A stretch of DNA of 47,839 nucleotides from Sulfurovum sp. (GTDB lineage: Bacteria > Campylobacterota > Campylobacteria > Campylobacterales > Sulfurovaceae): positions 1 through 47,839 of the forward strand of contig JAMORY010000014.1 in NCBI GenBank assembly GCA_027063305.1. Direction: 5' to 3'. The position numbers were made by a program, and so were the translations under genes. The notes beneath the pieces were generated by a model. That model ran no database searches, was not told where the DNA came from, and worked only from the letters and a program-made list of their open reading frames with translations. Positions 32,000 through 39,809 of this stretch are shown here, in pieces (positions within the stretch are counted from its first letter, which is position 1; each line of letters begins with the position of its first letter).

Positions 32000-33164
32000 G
32001 ACTGAGTAACTCCACGATTTTTTGATGGGCCTTTGCATTGACACTGGTCTTTACAGGAGGAGAAACAAAATAGCGGCATCCATCCTCTTGAAGCAAAATA
32101 TACTTATGCTCAGGACGATCGAAACTACCGAATGAACACTTGATCAACCAACGTGTTTTATTGATCTTGTAGCATCGTTCGATATGCACGAAGTAATCCT
32201 CTTCCACCACTGCCTTCTTCGGCAGAGCATCTTCTATCCCTTTCTGATATTTTACAATATTAAAATTAAAGTTACTTATCGGTTCTTTCGGTTCAGAAAC
32301 CTCTTTGGCTGTAACATAGACATCATAGATATCCTTCTCCATCTTAAGCCAACGTGCCTCATATTTACTCGTTACTTCCAAGGCTTCGTTCTTACGCACC
32401 TCTACTTCAATCTTCGGTACGGCAAAAAAGGTCTCCAGCGCATACCAGAAATAATTATTACTATCGGTACGAAGCTCCAATCGCCCACCCTGTCGCAATA
32501 CACGTAAAGACTCCGCCAAGAATGTCGGACTGATCACACGACGATGCGGCTTTTTGTCCCAAGGTACAGGAAAGTGAACGAAGATCTTTTCCAAAAGGTT
32601 GGATGGAAGCATCTCCAAAAAGAGCCTTGCATCATAATTGACCACCCAGATATTCTCCAAGCCCTGAAGTGCGATCTGTTTTAATACCTGCTGTGCCGAT
32701 GGGGTATGGATCTCCAAGCCGATAAAGAGCGTATCTGGATGTTTTTTCGCCTGATAGAGCAGATGTCTTCCCGAACCGAACCCTACTTCTACAGAGACCT
32801 TCTCAAAAGGAAATACAATAGACTCGAAATCTTCGATCTGTTTCTCATACTCTGAAGCGAAACGGCTCTCTTTATGCTGTGTGATATTTGAGGAGATGAT
32901 CTCAAGATTGAGTTCTTGGGCTACACGAGCCAACGCTTCTTTAAGCAGGTTGACTTTTAGCGGACGCGTCACCTTGTCATATTTAATAAGTACTTCATCA
33001 TCGAACTTCTTTACTTGCAGTAAGAATTCTCTTTGGTCGATGACCACACCCCAAAGTTCATCTCCACGGTTATATGAGGTTGCACGGAACGTCAAGAGTT
33101 CACTATGAGGGATCTTCTCCTCTACGATCGCGGTATCGAACGGTTTTACTTTGATATGTGGCAT
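31983..33164 (-). CDS. trmB: tRNA (guanine-46-N7)-methyltransferase TrmB, long form
   Basis: Forms m7G46 in the variable loop of tRNA. At 393 residues it is much longer than the roughly 230-residue E. coli enzyme, as in other Campylobacterota: an N-terminal extension of about 130 residues precedes the SAM domain. The SAM domain has 'VSVEVGFGSGRHLLYQAKKH' near residues 125-144, 'LFIGLEIHTPSAQQVLKQI' near 147-165 and 'IFVHFPVPWDKKPHRRVISP' near 198-217, the DKKPHxxRR-type motif of TrmB. A further C-terminal domain follows. I use the ATG giving MPHIKVKPF, with AAGGACTGGACC upstream. The alternative 18 bases earlier is a TTG. Confidence 0.92.
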   Translation of the reverse strand: MPHIKVKPFDTAIVEEKIPHSELLTFRATSYNRGDELWGVVIDQREFLLQVKKFDDEVLIKYDKVTRPLKVNLLKEALARVAQELNLEIISSNITQHKESRFASEYEKQIEDFESIVFPFEKVSVEVGFGSGRHLLYQAKKHPDTLFIGLEIHTPSAQQVLKQIALQGLENIWVVNYDARLFLEMLPSNLLEKIFVHFPVPWDKKPHRRVISPTFLAESLRVLRQGGRLELRTDSNNYFWYALETFFAVPKIEVEVRKNEALEVTSKYEARWLKMEKDIYDVYVTAKEVSEPKEPISNFNFNIVKYQKGIEDALPKKAVVEEDYFVHIERCYKINKTRWLIKCSFGSFDRPEHKYILLQEDGCRYFVSPPVKTSVNAKAHQKIVELLSHVERH

Positions 33165-33200
33165 GGTCCAGTCCTTTGTCAAATAGAATCACATGCACGT

Positions 33201-34157
33201 CTATCTTGTAAACTCCTCTTTAATACGGTCGGGGGTCAATACGGTATGTATCTCATCCTCATCAAAATATTTTTCCAGATAGTTGGTCATATCATCAAAG
33301 AGCGGAGCGACGAACTCCATCGCTTTTCCTGTTACAGGATGGGTCAAATAGAGCAGATAGGCGTGCAGATATACACGGGGAATTTTATCTCTTTTGCTCT
33401 TAAAGCCATATAAAGTATCTCCAAGAATATGACGTCCCAAACTCTTAAGATGCACCCTTATCTGATGTGTTCTTCCTGTATAGAGTTTTGCTGCGACCAA
33501 CTCCGTATCATGCGGTGAGGTCAAAAGCTTTCTAAATGCGGTTCTAGCCTCTTTCCCATGAGGTATAACATCCATCTTCAAGCGATTCTTGGAATTACGC
33601 CCGATAGGCTTATCGACAATGATACTCTCTTTTAACGGATGATCTATCAGTGCAAGGTAGTATCGCCCCATACTCTTATCTTGCAGTTGTAGACTCAGCT
33701 TCTCATGGGTCTTATTATCTTTTGCGATCACCAACGCCCCTGTTGTCTCTTTATCGATACGATGTACGATCCCATGCCGCTCCTCTCCACTGATAGTAGA
33801 GAGTGAAACTCCTTTGTGTACCAACCAGTCAACAAGTGTCGGCTCCTTAACGGAGGGCGCAGGATGAACGACAAGTCCACTAGGTTTGTTCACAACCAAA
33901 AGATACTCATCCTCATAGAGGACCTCTACATCAAAATCGATCTCAACAGCTTCTCTCTTTTGGGCTTCTTTGAAGGTATATGTAAGCTCATCCCCTTCTG
34001 CTACTTTAAAACTGGGTTTTGTTACTGTTTTACCATTGACCGAGACTAGCCCCTCTTTTATCAGTTTTTCAACTTGATTACGACTGACATCGAGCGTTTG
34101 TGCAAGAATTTTGTCAATCCTTCCTGAGTCAGAGACTCTCAGTTCCTCATTACTCAT
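33201..34157 (-). CDS. RluD-family 23S rRNA pseudouridine synthase
   Basis: A 318-residue RluA-superfamily enzyme: an S4 domain (residues about 10-70, 'GRIDKILAQTLDVSRNQVEK' near 12-31) and the catalytic domain with 'GIVHRIDKETTGALVIAKD' near 126-144, which holds the catalytic Asp of the HRLD-type motif (here HRID). It probably makes pseudouridines in the 23S rRNA helix 69 region, but RluC or other specificities cannot be excluded. The ATG lies in a CTCATTA heptamer array and overlaps the stop of the ttcA-like gene (TAATG), so expansion of the array would alter this junction. Confidence 0.88.
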   Translation of the reverse strand: MSNEELRVSDSGRIDKILAQTLDVSRNQVEKLIKEGLVSVNGKTVTKPSFKVAEGDELTYTFKEAQKREAVEIDFDVEVLYEDEYLLVVNKPSGLVVHPAPSVKEPTLVDWLVHKGVSLSTISGEERHGIVHRIDKETTGALVIAKDNKTHEKLSLQLQDKSMGRYYLALIDHPLKESIIVDKPIGRNSKNRLKMDVIPHGKEARTAFRKLLTSPHDTELVAAKLYTGRTHQIRVHLKSLGRHILGDTLYGFKSKRDKIPRVYLHAYLLYLTHPVTGKAMEFVAPLFDDMTNYLEKYFDEDEIHTVLTPDRIKEEFTR

Positions 34158-34172
34158 TACTCATTACTCATT
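34146..34172. repeat. Heptamer array at the ttcA-like / pseudouridine-synthase junction
   Basis: CTCATTA in 3.9 copies. On the coding (minus) strand each unit reads ATGAGTA, so it supplies ATG and TAA signals in staggered frames. The upstream gene ends and the downstream gene starts inside it (overlap TAATG). Copy number therefore affects the coupling of the two genes. Confidence 0.85.
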
Positions 34173-34987
34173 GAAATATCATCCCTATCCCAACGTGCAG
34201 GATCGAGGAAAGTATCGTCATGGATATGTTTAAATGATGCTTTGATCATCTTGAACATCTCCTTGTTCTCCTTCTCCATCTCATAGAGCCACGCTTTGGT
34301 CGATGCTCTTGCATGCGGCATCTTGACATCTTTCAACATAGCCGGACACGCTTCATCACCAATGACCTGCAAGTTATTCTCTGTTGCAAAATCCCTCAGT
34401 TGACGTTCTCGTACCTGTATTAACGGACGGATCAGATGAAACCCTTTTCCTGTCTTGTAGATAGGTGCCATGCTTCTTAACGTACCGTTGTAGAACATAT
34501 TCATAAAAAAGCTCTCGACCGCATCGTCGAAATGGTGCCCCAGTGCCACTTTGGTAAACCCCCCTTCTTGTGCAAAAGAGTAGAGTGCCCCTCTACGCAT
34601 ACGTGAGAAGTAGGAGCAGAACGATGAATTCTCTCTTATCGTTTCATGTGATATCTCATAGATATTCGTATCGTATACCGTATGCTTTATGCCATAACGT
34701 TTACAATGCTCGACAAGATAATCGTAGTGTTCATCGGGCATACCGTACTTTACCGTACACGCCTCAAATTCAAAATTGAAAGGGGCATGCTTTTGAATAT
34801 ATTTCAATGCATGTACCAGTGCAAGAGAGTCTTTCCCCCCGCTCAGACCGACGAGAACCTTGTCCCCTTCTCCGATAAGACGGAACTCTACATTGGTCTT
34901 CCCTATTATCTTCAATAATTTCTTACTCATAGGGATCGTCTCACCCTCTGCTTTACGTACTCTTTTATTTGTTTCGTTCTCTGCCAT
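34157..34987 (-). CDS. TtcA-like tRNA 2-thiocytidine PP-loop ATPase
   Basis: Adenylating PP-loop enzyme of the TtcA/TilS superfamily; TtcA thiolates C32 of tRNAs. The 276-residue product has the ATP loop 'VLVGLSGGKDSLALVHALKY' near residues 44-63, 'VALGHHFDDAVESFFMNMFY' near 146-165 and a later Cys in 'IGDEACPAM'. Where TtcA has a CxxC cluster-binding motif before 'SRLRRG', this protein reads 'FCSYFSRMRRG', so the second Cys is Phe. I start it at the ATG giving MAENETNK, with AGAAGAGAATC upstream; the longer frame begins with TTG. Its last residues (MSNE) are encoded by the heptamer array. Confidence 0.8.
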   Translation of the reverse strand: MAENETNKRVRKAEGETIPMSKKLLKIIGKTNVEFRLIGEGDKVLVGLSGGKDSLALVHALKYIQKHAPFNFEFEACTVKYGMPDEHYDYLVEHCKRYGIKHTVYDTNIYEISHETIRENSSFCSYFSRMRRGALYSFAQEGGFTKVALGHHFDDAVESFFMNMFYNGTLRSMAPIYKTGKGFHLIRPLIQVRERQLRDFATENNLQVIGDEACPAMLKDVKMPHARASTKAWLYEMEKENKEMFKMIKASFKHIHDDTFLDPARWDRDDISMSNE

Positions 34988-35059
34988 GATTCTCTTCTGT
35001 TTTTCCAATACTGTGATTTCTCTTAGCAAACTGCTCTATCTACATAAAAGGAGTTTGGT

Positions 35060-35082
35060 AAAAGACGGGTACTCTGACCCGC
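35060..35082 (-). terminator. Intrinsic terminator after mtnN
   Basis: On the minus strand CGGGT and ACCCG (with flanking G/C pairs) form a stem around CAGAGT, followed by TCTTTT. It lies 17 bases after the mtnN stop codon and before the ttcA-like gene. The shape also recalls a decayed REP, but it lacks the GTAG foot. Confidence 0.55.
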
Positions 35083-35098
35083 CATTGGCATCATACTG

Positions 35099-35809
35099 TC
35101 ACGACGCTTCAGCGATCGCTTCGACCATAGAGAGAATGAAATCCGCACTGATCTGGGCAGAGCTTTCCAAAAACACATCGAAGTTGAAACTTGCATCCAT
35201 ATCGGCACTATCGGAGATAGCACGCAAGATAAAGAACGGTATGTTCAAGGCATGACATACTACGGCAACACTCGCCCCCTCCATCTCAAGTGCATCCGCT
35301 TGGAAAGTCTCACCGATCCACGTCTTACGATCAGGATCCGCAACGAACTGGTCTCCCGTTGCAATAATACCTTCTTTCAAAGAGAGCTCTTTTGCCTTAG
35401 CGACTTCCTTTGCGATATTGCGTAAGTTCACATCTGTCGGGATACATACTTCACCTTCAGGTACATACCCAAAAGGGTGACCGAATGCTGTAATATCAAG
35501 ATCATGCTGACATAGACCGTCAGCAATGACAAGATCCCCGATCTTCAGGTCATCCGAGATCGCACCTGCCACACCGCTAAAAAGCAGCATATCACACCCG
35601 AACTTCTCAATGAGGATCGTAGCAGTGAGCGTAGCAAAGACCTTCCCGATCTTAGAGTAGGCAACAACGACATCCTGTCCTTGATATGTCCCCTCATAGT
35701 AGGTGTTGTTCGCATAAAGGTTCGCCGTTACATTATCGAGTTTTGCTATAAGCGGCTCTATCTCTTCAGGCATTGCCCCCATGATCGCAATTCTATTAGG
35801 CTTATCCAA
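35099..35809 (-). CDS. mtnN: 5'-methylthioadenosine/S-adenosylhomocysteine nucleosidase
   Basis: Cleaves the glycosidic bond of MTA and SAH. The 236-residue protein has the family signatures 'RIAIMGAMPEEIEPL' near residues 6-20, 'LFSGVAGAISDDLKIGDLVI' near 76-95 and 'ALEMEGASVAVVCHAL' near 173-188, with 'ILRAISDSADMDA' near 194-206 carrying the catalytic Asp. In Campylobacterota the same enzyme also hydrolyses 6-amino-6-deoxyfutalosine in the alternative menaquinone pathway (established for Helicobacter and Campylobacter), which probably applies here. It overlaps fabD by eight bases. Confidence 0.95.
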   Translation of the reverse strand: MDKPNRIAIMGAMPEEIEPLIAKLDNVTANLYANNTYYEGTYQGQDVVVAYSKIGKVFATLTATILIEKFGCDMLLFSGVAGAISDDLKIGDLVIADGLCQHDLDITAFGHPFGYVPEGEVCIPTDVNLRNIAKEVAKAKELSLKEGIIATGDQFVADPDRKTWIGETFQADALEMEGASVAVVCHALNIPFFILRAISDSADMDASFNFDVFLESSAQISADFILSMVEAIAEAS

Positions 35810-36743
35810 GTTTCGCTACCTCTTCCAGTGCATTGGCAAGCGACTGCATATCTGAAACGACAAAGTGTGGCTTCTTCGTTGCTTTTCTATTCAAGCCTTT
35901 GAGAACACCTCCATGACCGAACTCGATATAACAGTCAATCTCATCGTCGAACTTGGCAATGGATTGCTTGTAGAGTACCGGAGAGACCAACTGTTTAGGA
36001 AGAAGTTCCAACGCTTCCTCTTTGCTCATGTACTTTTCTGCCGTTACGTTAGAGACAACCGGTGCTTTGAACTCATCTTTCAGCACTTCATTCAACTTCT
36101 CTGCCAAAGGTGCCGTCGCACTCTCAAGAAGCGGGCAGTGACTTGCAACCGACATATTCAACAGCATTGCACGTCTTGCTTTTGCCTCTTTTAGGATCGG
36201 CTCTAGTTTTTGAAGGTCCGGTTTCAATCCTGCGATCACGATCTGCCCCTGCGCATTATAGTTCACAGGCCACACCTTCATCCCTGCATCACGTTGCTCT
36301 TGGCATATCTTCTCAACAGTCTCGTCATCCAATCCCAAAGAGACAAGCATTCCAACATCTTGCCCTTCACACGCCTCTGCCATCAGTTTTCCTCTCAAGT
36401 TCACCAATGCGACCGCATCGATAGGATCCAACGCTCCAACCGCTGTCAATGCAGAGAACTCACCAAGAGAGTGTCCCAAGGCATACACCGGTTTAATAGG
36501 CATCTCGTTCTCAAACAATCTATGTGCAATAGCAGAGACAAGTAAAATGGCCGGCTGTGTAAACTCTGTCTTTTCGAGATTGTCGTTCTCCGTAAAGAGT
36601 AATGACTCAAAGTCGATCCCCGTTTTCTCACTCGCATCCGCGATCATCTTTCTGGCGATCTCGGAGTTCTTGAAGAAATCCTCACCCATTCCTTTGGCTT
36701 GGGACCCTTGCCCCGGAAATAAAAATGCACATTTTACTGACAT
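35802..36743 (-). CDS. fabD: Malonyl-CoA:ACP transacylase FabD
   Basis: Transfers malonate from CoA to ACP at the start of fatty acid elongation. The 313-residue length is standard. Signatures are 'AFLFPGQGSQAKGMGEDFF' near residues 6-24, the active-site 'ALGHSLGEFSALTAVGAL' near 89-106 with the nucleophilic Ser, 'ANLRGKLM'-type 'VNLRGKLMAEAC' near 112-123, and 'HCPLLESA' near 203-210. The ATG follows AAGGAGCATAG. It is followed by mtnN with an eight-base overlap. Confidence 0.96.
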   Translation of the reverse strand: MSVKCAFLFPGQGSQAKGMGEDFFKNSEIARKMIADASEKTGIDFESLLFTENDNLEKTEFTQPAILLVSAIAHRLFENEMPIKPVYALGHSLGEFSALTAVGALDPIDAVALVNLRGKLMAEACEGQDVGMLVSLGLDDETVEKICQEQRDAGMKVWPVNYNAQGQIVIAGLKPDLQKLEPILKEAKARRAMLLNMSVASHCPLLESATAPLAEKLNEVLKDEFKAPVVSNVTAEKYMSKEEALELLPKQLVSPVLYKQSIAKFDDEIDCYIEFGHGGVLKGLNRKATKKPHFVVSDMQSLANALEEVAKLG

Positions 36744-36796
36744 CTATGCTCCTTGCTTTTATCATGATAATTTGTTTTATTTTACCATGTTTCTCT

Positions 36797-37288
36797 TTAA
36801 CAGCGTTTGCGAATACGCGCGACAAGCGCGTCTCCGTTGAGTAACACCATCGGTTTATCCTCTACGAAACGGTAGCATTCTTTAGTAAATTCACTGGTCG
36901 TGACGATATAGACTTCATCCACCTCATATTCATGCATCAACCCATACATTTCACGCACGACCTTGACCGTGACCTTCCCATCCTCATACTTCTTACACTG
37001 CACAATCGCTCGTTTCATCCGCTTCTTCATATGAATATCGACACCCCCGTCCGCCCCTTGCGTCGTAGTCTCGAACACATGCCAACCCTCTTTCTCAAAG
37101 AGTACGGCACATAGATGTTCGAACTCACTCCAACTGAGTCTTTTCAAACGTTTGAGCCGACGATGTTTACAAAGATAGCGTTGCTTCACATCTCTGCCTA
37201 TCCAGCGAAAGAGCTTCCAAAAGGACAGAAGGGAAAAAAAGAGTAACAGTGCGATAGAGTAGATCTGTATATCGGTAAAGTGCTGCAT
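36797..37288 (-). CDS. Membrane-anchored Mrr-like (PD-(D/E)XK) endonuclease-domain protein
   Basis: A 163-residue protein with a hydrophobic N-terminal segment ('IYSIALLLFFSLLSFW', about residues 9-24), a basic stretch, and a C-terminal nuclease-fold domain of the Mrr_cat type. Catalytic motifs are 'GGVDIHMKKR' (Asp) and 'IVQCKKYEDGKV' (the QxK motif), followed by 'VREMYGLMHEY'. This places it in the family of restriction-endonuclease-like proteins that are often tethered to the membrane. Whether it is a restriction enzyme, a DNA-uptake or repair nuclease is unknown; no methyltransferase gene is adjacent. The start is uncertain: the ATG at 37288 has no good ribosome binding site, and the longer frame begins with TTG. 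Confidence 0.75.
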   Translation of the reverse strand: MQHFTDIQIYSIALLLFFSLLSFWKLFRWIGRDVKQRYLCKHRRLKRLKRLSWSEFEHLCAVLFEKEGWHVFETTTQGADGGVDIHMKKRMKRAIVQCKKYEDGKVTVKVVREMYGLMHEYEVDEVYIVTTSEFTKECYRFVEDKPMVLLNGDALVARIRKRC

Positions 37289-37321
37289 AAAGGGAAGTAT
37301 AGTCAAATAAGGTATAGGAGG

Positions 37322-37353
37322 GCTAAAATCTGTCAAATTGACAGGCTTTTAGC
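37322..37353 (-). terminator. Hairpin at the end of the degenerate phosphorelay gene
   Basis: GCTAAAA ... TTTTAGC encloses the palindrome CTGTCAAATTGACAG at 37330-37344. The structure begins at the stop codon of the leftward gene and precedes the nuclease gene. It probably ends that transcript. Confidence 0.6.
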
Positions 37354-38687
37354 TACTTTTTCAAATAAGTTTCAATCTCTTTGAGAAGTTTTTTAAGCTC
37401 AAGGTGGAATTTCCCCGTATAGACCGGTAGCATATCAAGATTATCATAGACAAAAAGCAATCCAATACGCTCCGCGATCTTCGCCATACGTTCCGCTCCT
37501 ATCTGTTTGGATCGTTTCTCAAGGTCAATTGCGAACTCTTTGATCTGCCAACTTGCTTTGTTCTTAACGATCTCTCTAAAGTAGTAATCCGATTTTCCGA
37601 ATGCCTCTACATACGACTCAAGCTCTTTAACATAATCAACTCCCATCTGTTTACATCGATCCTGTCCATACTCACGATTGAGCACTTTGAGGCTTGATTC
37701 TTCCTCTTTTGTCAGCGGTACCGGTATCTCTGCTGAGATACTGTTCTTTACAGGAATATACGGGGCGATCTCCTCTGCCTCCATATATGCCTCTTCACTT
37801 CTTCTAAAGGCATCGATGATGTATTTTTCCATATTGATCACCGGTTTTTGCATCTCTTTTTTGATCTTTCTCTCTTTAACATCCTTCTCAAAGAGTGAGA
37901 TGATCAACTCAAAGATACTCTCCTGCATCACAGGTTTGACCAATGAAGCACTAACGAAATCTTTATTTACCACCTCTGTGTTATAGACATCCTGGAGTAC
38001 GACGAATTTGAAATCCTGCTCTTTTTGAACCGTTCTGACCAACTGCTCGATACCCTCGGTCACCAGTGCTTCATCCAGTACGAAAATATCGTAGTGTGCG
38101 AGGTTGCTACCACGTTTCTTATACTCTTCCGCACCCACATCAACCTCATATAGGAAATATTTGAACATCTTCTTCAAACTGTTTGCAACGATCTTACTCT
38201 TTGAGATGATCAATACTTTTTTTCCAAGCATACCGATATCCGGTAATCTATAGTAGCGTCTGTTTCCGATATCTTGCAGTTTGAAAGGTACTGAGACCGT
38301 GATTTTGCTCGTCTCCTCCTCATACTTCACTTCTCCATCAAGCTTCTCTAACGGAAGCTTCAAACGTGCTTCAAAGAAACTCTCTGCCTTCTCTTTGGAG
38401 ATATGGGTATCTTCCACTTCAAACGAGATGAACTCTTGATAGAGAAAATCCTCCGGTGCGCGAAGATGAAGTATCACTTCATGGTTAGGTGTGTTTTGGA
38501 ATACGAACTTCAAAAGTTGAGAGAGTAGATGTGTGACCGTTTCGACATCTCCTTTCAACTCTTTAGGGATCGTGGTATCGATATCATAGACCAATTCTAT
38601 CTGCTCATGTGTACGAACCCCCTCCAAAGCGGCGAAGATCGTCATAAGCACCATATTAATATCGAAGAATTTCTCTATTTTTTTCAT
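37353..38687 (-). CDS. Degenerate phosphorelay protein (ATPase-like, receiver-like, HPt-like)
   Basis: A 444-residue cytoplasmic protein. The N-terminal half (about 1-150) resembles a histidine-kinase ATPase region but lacks clear N- and G-boxes and has no H-box. A receiver-like domain (about 155-270) keeps the candidate phospho-acceptor Asp205 in 'DIFVLDEALV' and Lys251 in 'SLVKPV', but the acidic pair is missing ('KVLIISKSK'). A C-terminal HPt-like helical bundle (about 330-444) has 'KEFAIDLEKRSKQIGAERMA', where the phosphorylatable His is replaced by Ile387. It is therefore likely a non-catalytic scaffold or sensor. Start chosen at MKKIEKFF (GGGAGTAGTAGT upstream). The domain calls are from pattern reading and are moderately secure. 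Confidence 0.65.
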   Translation of the reverse strand: MKKIEKFFDINMVLMTIFAALEGVRTHEQIELVYDIDTTIPKELKGDVETVTHLLSQLLKFVFQNTPNHEVILHLRAPEDFLYQEFISFEVEDTHISKEKAESFFEARLKLPLEKLDGEVKYEEETSKITVSVPFKLQDIGNRRYYRLPDIGMLGKKVLIISKSKIVANSLKKMFKYFLYEVDVGAEEYKKRGSNLAHYDIFVLDEALVTEGIEQLVRTVQKEQDFKFVVLQDVYNTEVVNKDFVSASLVKPVMQESIFELIISLFEKDVKERKIKKEMQKPVINMEKYIIDAFRRSEEAYMEAEEIAPYIPVKNSISAEIPVPLTKEEESSLKVLNREYGQDRCKQMGVDYVKELESYVEAFGKSDYYFREIVKNKASWQIKEFAIDLEKRSKQIGAERMAKIAERIGLLFVYDNLDMLPVYTGKFHLELKKLLKEIETYLKK

Positions 38688-38786
38688 ACTACTACTCCCG
38701 TGTGTAATCACTCATTATAATGATTATAACCTATATAGTTGAAAAATGAGAAAAAATAAGAAAGGAAAAGAGATAGAGGAAAGAAG

Positions 38787-38808
38787 AAAAGAGTCAAACG
38801 ACTCTTTT
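38787..38808. terminator. Bidirectional intrinsic terminator after slyD
   Basis: AAAAGAGTC and GACTCTTTT form a 9-bp stem around AAAC, 24 bases after the slyD stop codon on the minus strand. The T-rich side follows the stem on both strands, so it can work in both directions. Confidence 0.75.
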
Positions 38809-38831
38809 TGAAACAGCAAAATGCCATTATT

Positions 38832-39344
38832 TTAGTGTCCGCAACCGCAAGAACCGCTTTCGCAATGCTCTTCACCACCACCGACTTGTCCGCTTGCCGC
38901 TTCCTCTTCCGTTGCTTCTCTGTTAGAAAGCACGGTAACGGAGAACATCAAGTCTTTACCAGCCAATGGGTGATTGAAGTCGATCGTTACTTCTTTATCG
39001 TTAAACGATTTTACCGTTACTTGTACAGTCTCACCGTTCTCACCCTGTCCGTAGAGTGTCATTCCTTCTTTAAGATCAACACCTTCGAACTGCTCGATTG
39101 GAAGTGTCTGTACCGCTTCAGGGTTCACTTCACCGTAAGCATCTGCTGCTTTGACAAGAATGTCCGCGCTCTCACCCTCTTTCATTCCTACAAGCGCATT
39201 TTCAAGACCTGGGATAATATGCCCTTTTCCTGTAATGAACTCTAAAGGCTGTGCCCCTTTATTCGTATCGACAACCTCGTTGCTTCCTGCTTCTTTTACT
39301 TCGTACTCAATGCCTACAACACTGTTTTGTGCTTCAATTGCCAT
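38832..39344 (-). CDS. slyD: FKBP-type peptidyl-prolyl isomerase SlyD
   Basis: Cytoplasmic prolyl isomerase and metallochaperone. The 170-residue product has the FKBP domain split by the chaperone insert-in-flap (IF) domain: 'FITGKGHIIPGLENALVGM' near residues 36-54, 'IDFNHPLAGKDLMFSVTVL' near 120-138. The C-terminal tail is Cys/His rich and ends 'HCESGSCGCGH', the metal-binding tail typical of SlyD and suited to nickel delivery to hydrogenase. The terminator at 38787-38808 follows it. Confidence 0.95.
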   Translation of the reverse strand: MAIEAQNSVVGIEYEVKEAGSNEVVDTNKGAQPLEFITGKGHIIPGLENALVGMKEGESADILVKAADAYGEVNPEAVQTLPIEQFEGVDLKEGMTLYGQGENGETVQVTVKSFNDKEVTIDFNHPLAGKDLMFSVTVLSNREATEEEAASGQVGGGEEHCESGSCGCGH

Positions 39345-39410
39345 AAAATAGTTCCTATTGTTAGATTTTGTGCCATTTTATCTAAGCAAACTTTACTCCG
39401 CCTTATACCC

Positions 39411-39758
39411 TTAACGGTAGAGGTGAAAATTCTCCGGCGTGATCTGGGGATAGCCTTGCGCTTTGAACTCCGATACTGCTTCAGGGAGTGTTTTACGCTC
39501 ATCACCACAATAAAAAAGTGCGATACCCAATCCCATTGCTGCTTTTACCGCACCCGGTCCGGCATGTGGTGTCAAGACTGCATCCACACCCAAAGCGTGA
39601 AGTACCGAAAAGATCGCCGGTCCGGTAGGATCTTCGTTCACGATCACCTTCATCTCATTGCTCTCATCATCAAAGATCCCGAAATACTTTGCTTTACCAA
39701 GTACTTTCGTGATCGCACTCTCCTCTTTTTGCATCTTCAACGGTGCTGCGAATTTCAT
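39411..39758 (-). CDS. NifX/NifB-C-terminal-type cofactor-binding protein
   Basis: A 115-residue protein of the dinitrogenase iron-molybdenum cofactor (NifX/NafY/NifB-C) fold: 'KFAAPLKMQKEESAITKVLG' at the N-terminus, 'ALGVDAVLTPHAGPGAVKAA' near residues 55-74 and 'GIALFYCGDERKTLPEAV' near 78-95. Such domains bind Fe-Mo-S clusters, but many family members occur in organisms or operons without nitrogenase and have no known role. No nif gene is visible here. It lies between slyD and proA, with gaps of 66 and 51 bases. Confidence 0.85.
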   Translation of the reverse strand: MKFAAPLKMQKEESAITKVLGKAKYFGIFDDESNEMKVIVNEDPTGPAIFSVLHALGVDAVLTPHAGPGAVKAAMGLGIALFYCGDERKTLPEAVSEFKAQGYPQITPENFHLYR

Positions 39759-39809
39759 ACTTTCTCCTTTAAAATAATAATGTAGAATAATAACACTATT
39801 TATTTAATC

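Noticed and set aside
35060-35082. Hairpin after mtnN as a fourth REP
   Set aside because: It has a REP-like stem but no GTAG foot, and the downstream T-run fits a terminator better.
39411-39758. Evidence for nitrogen fixation
   Set aside because: A single NifX-like domain is widespread in non-fixers; no other nif gene is in the window.
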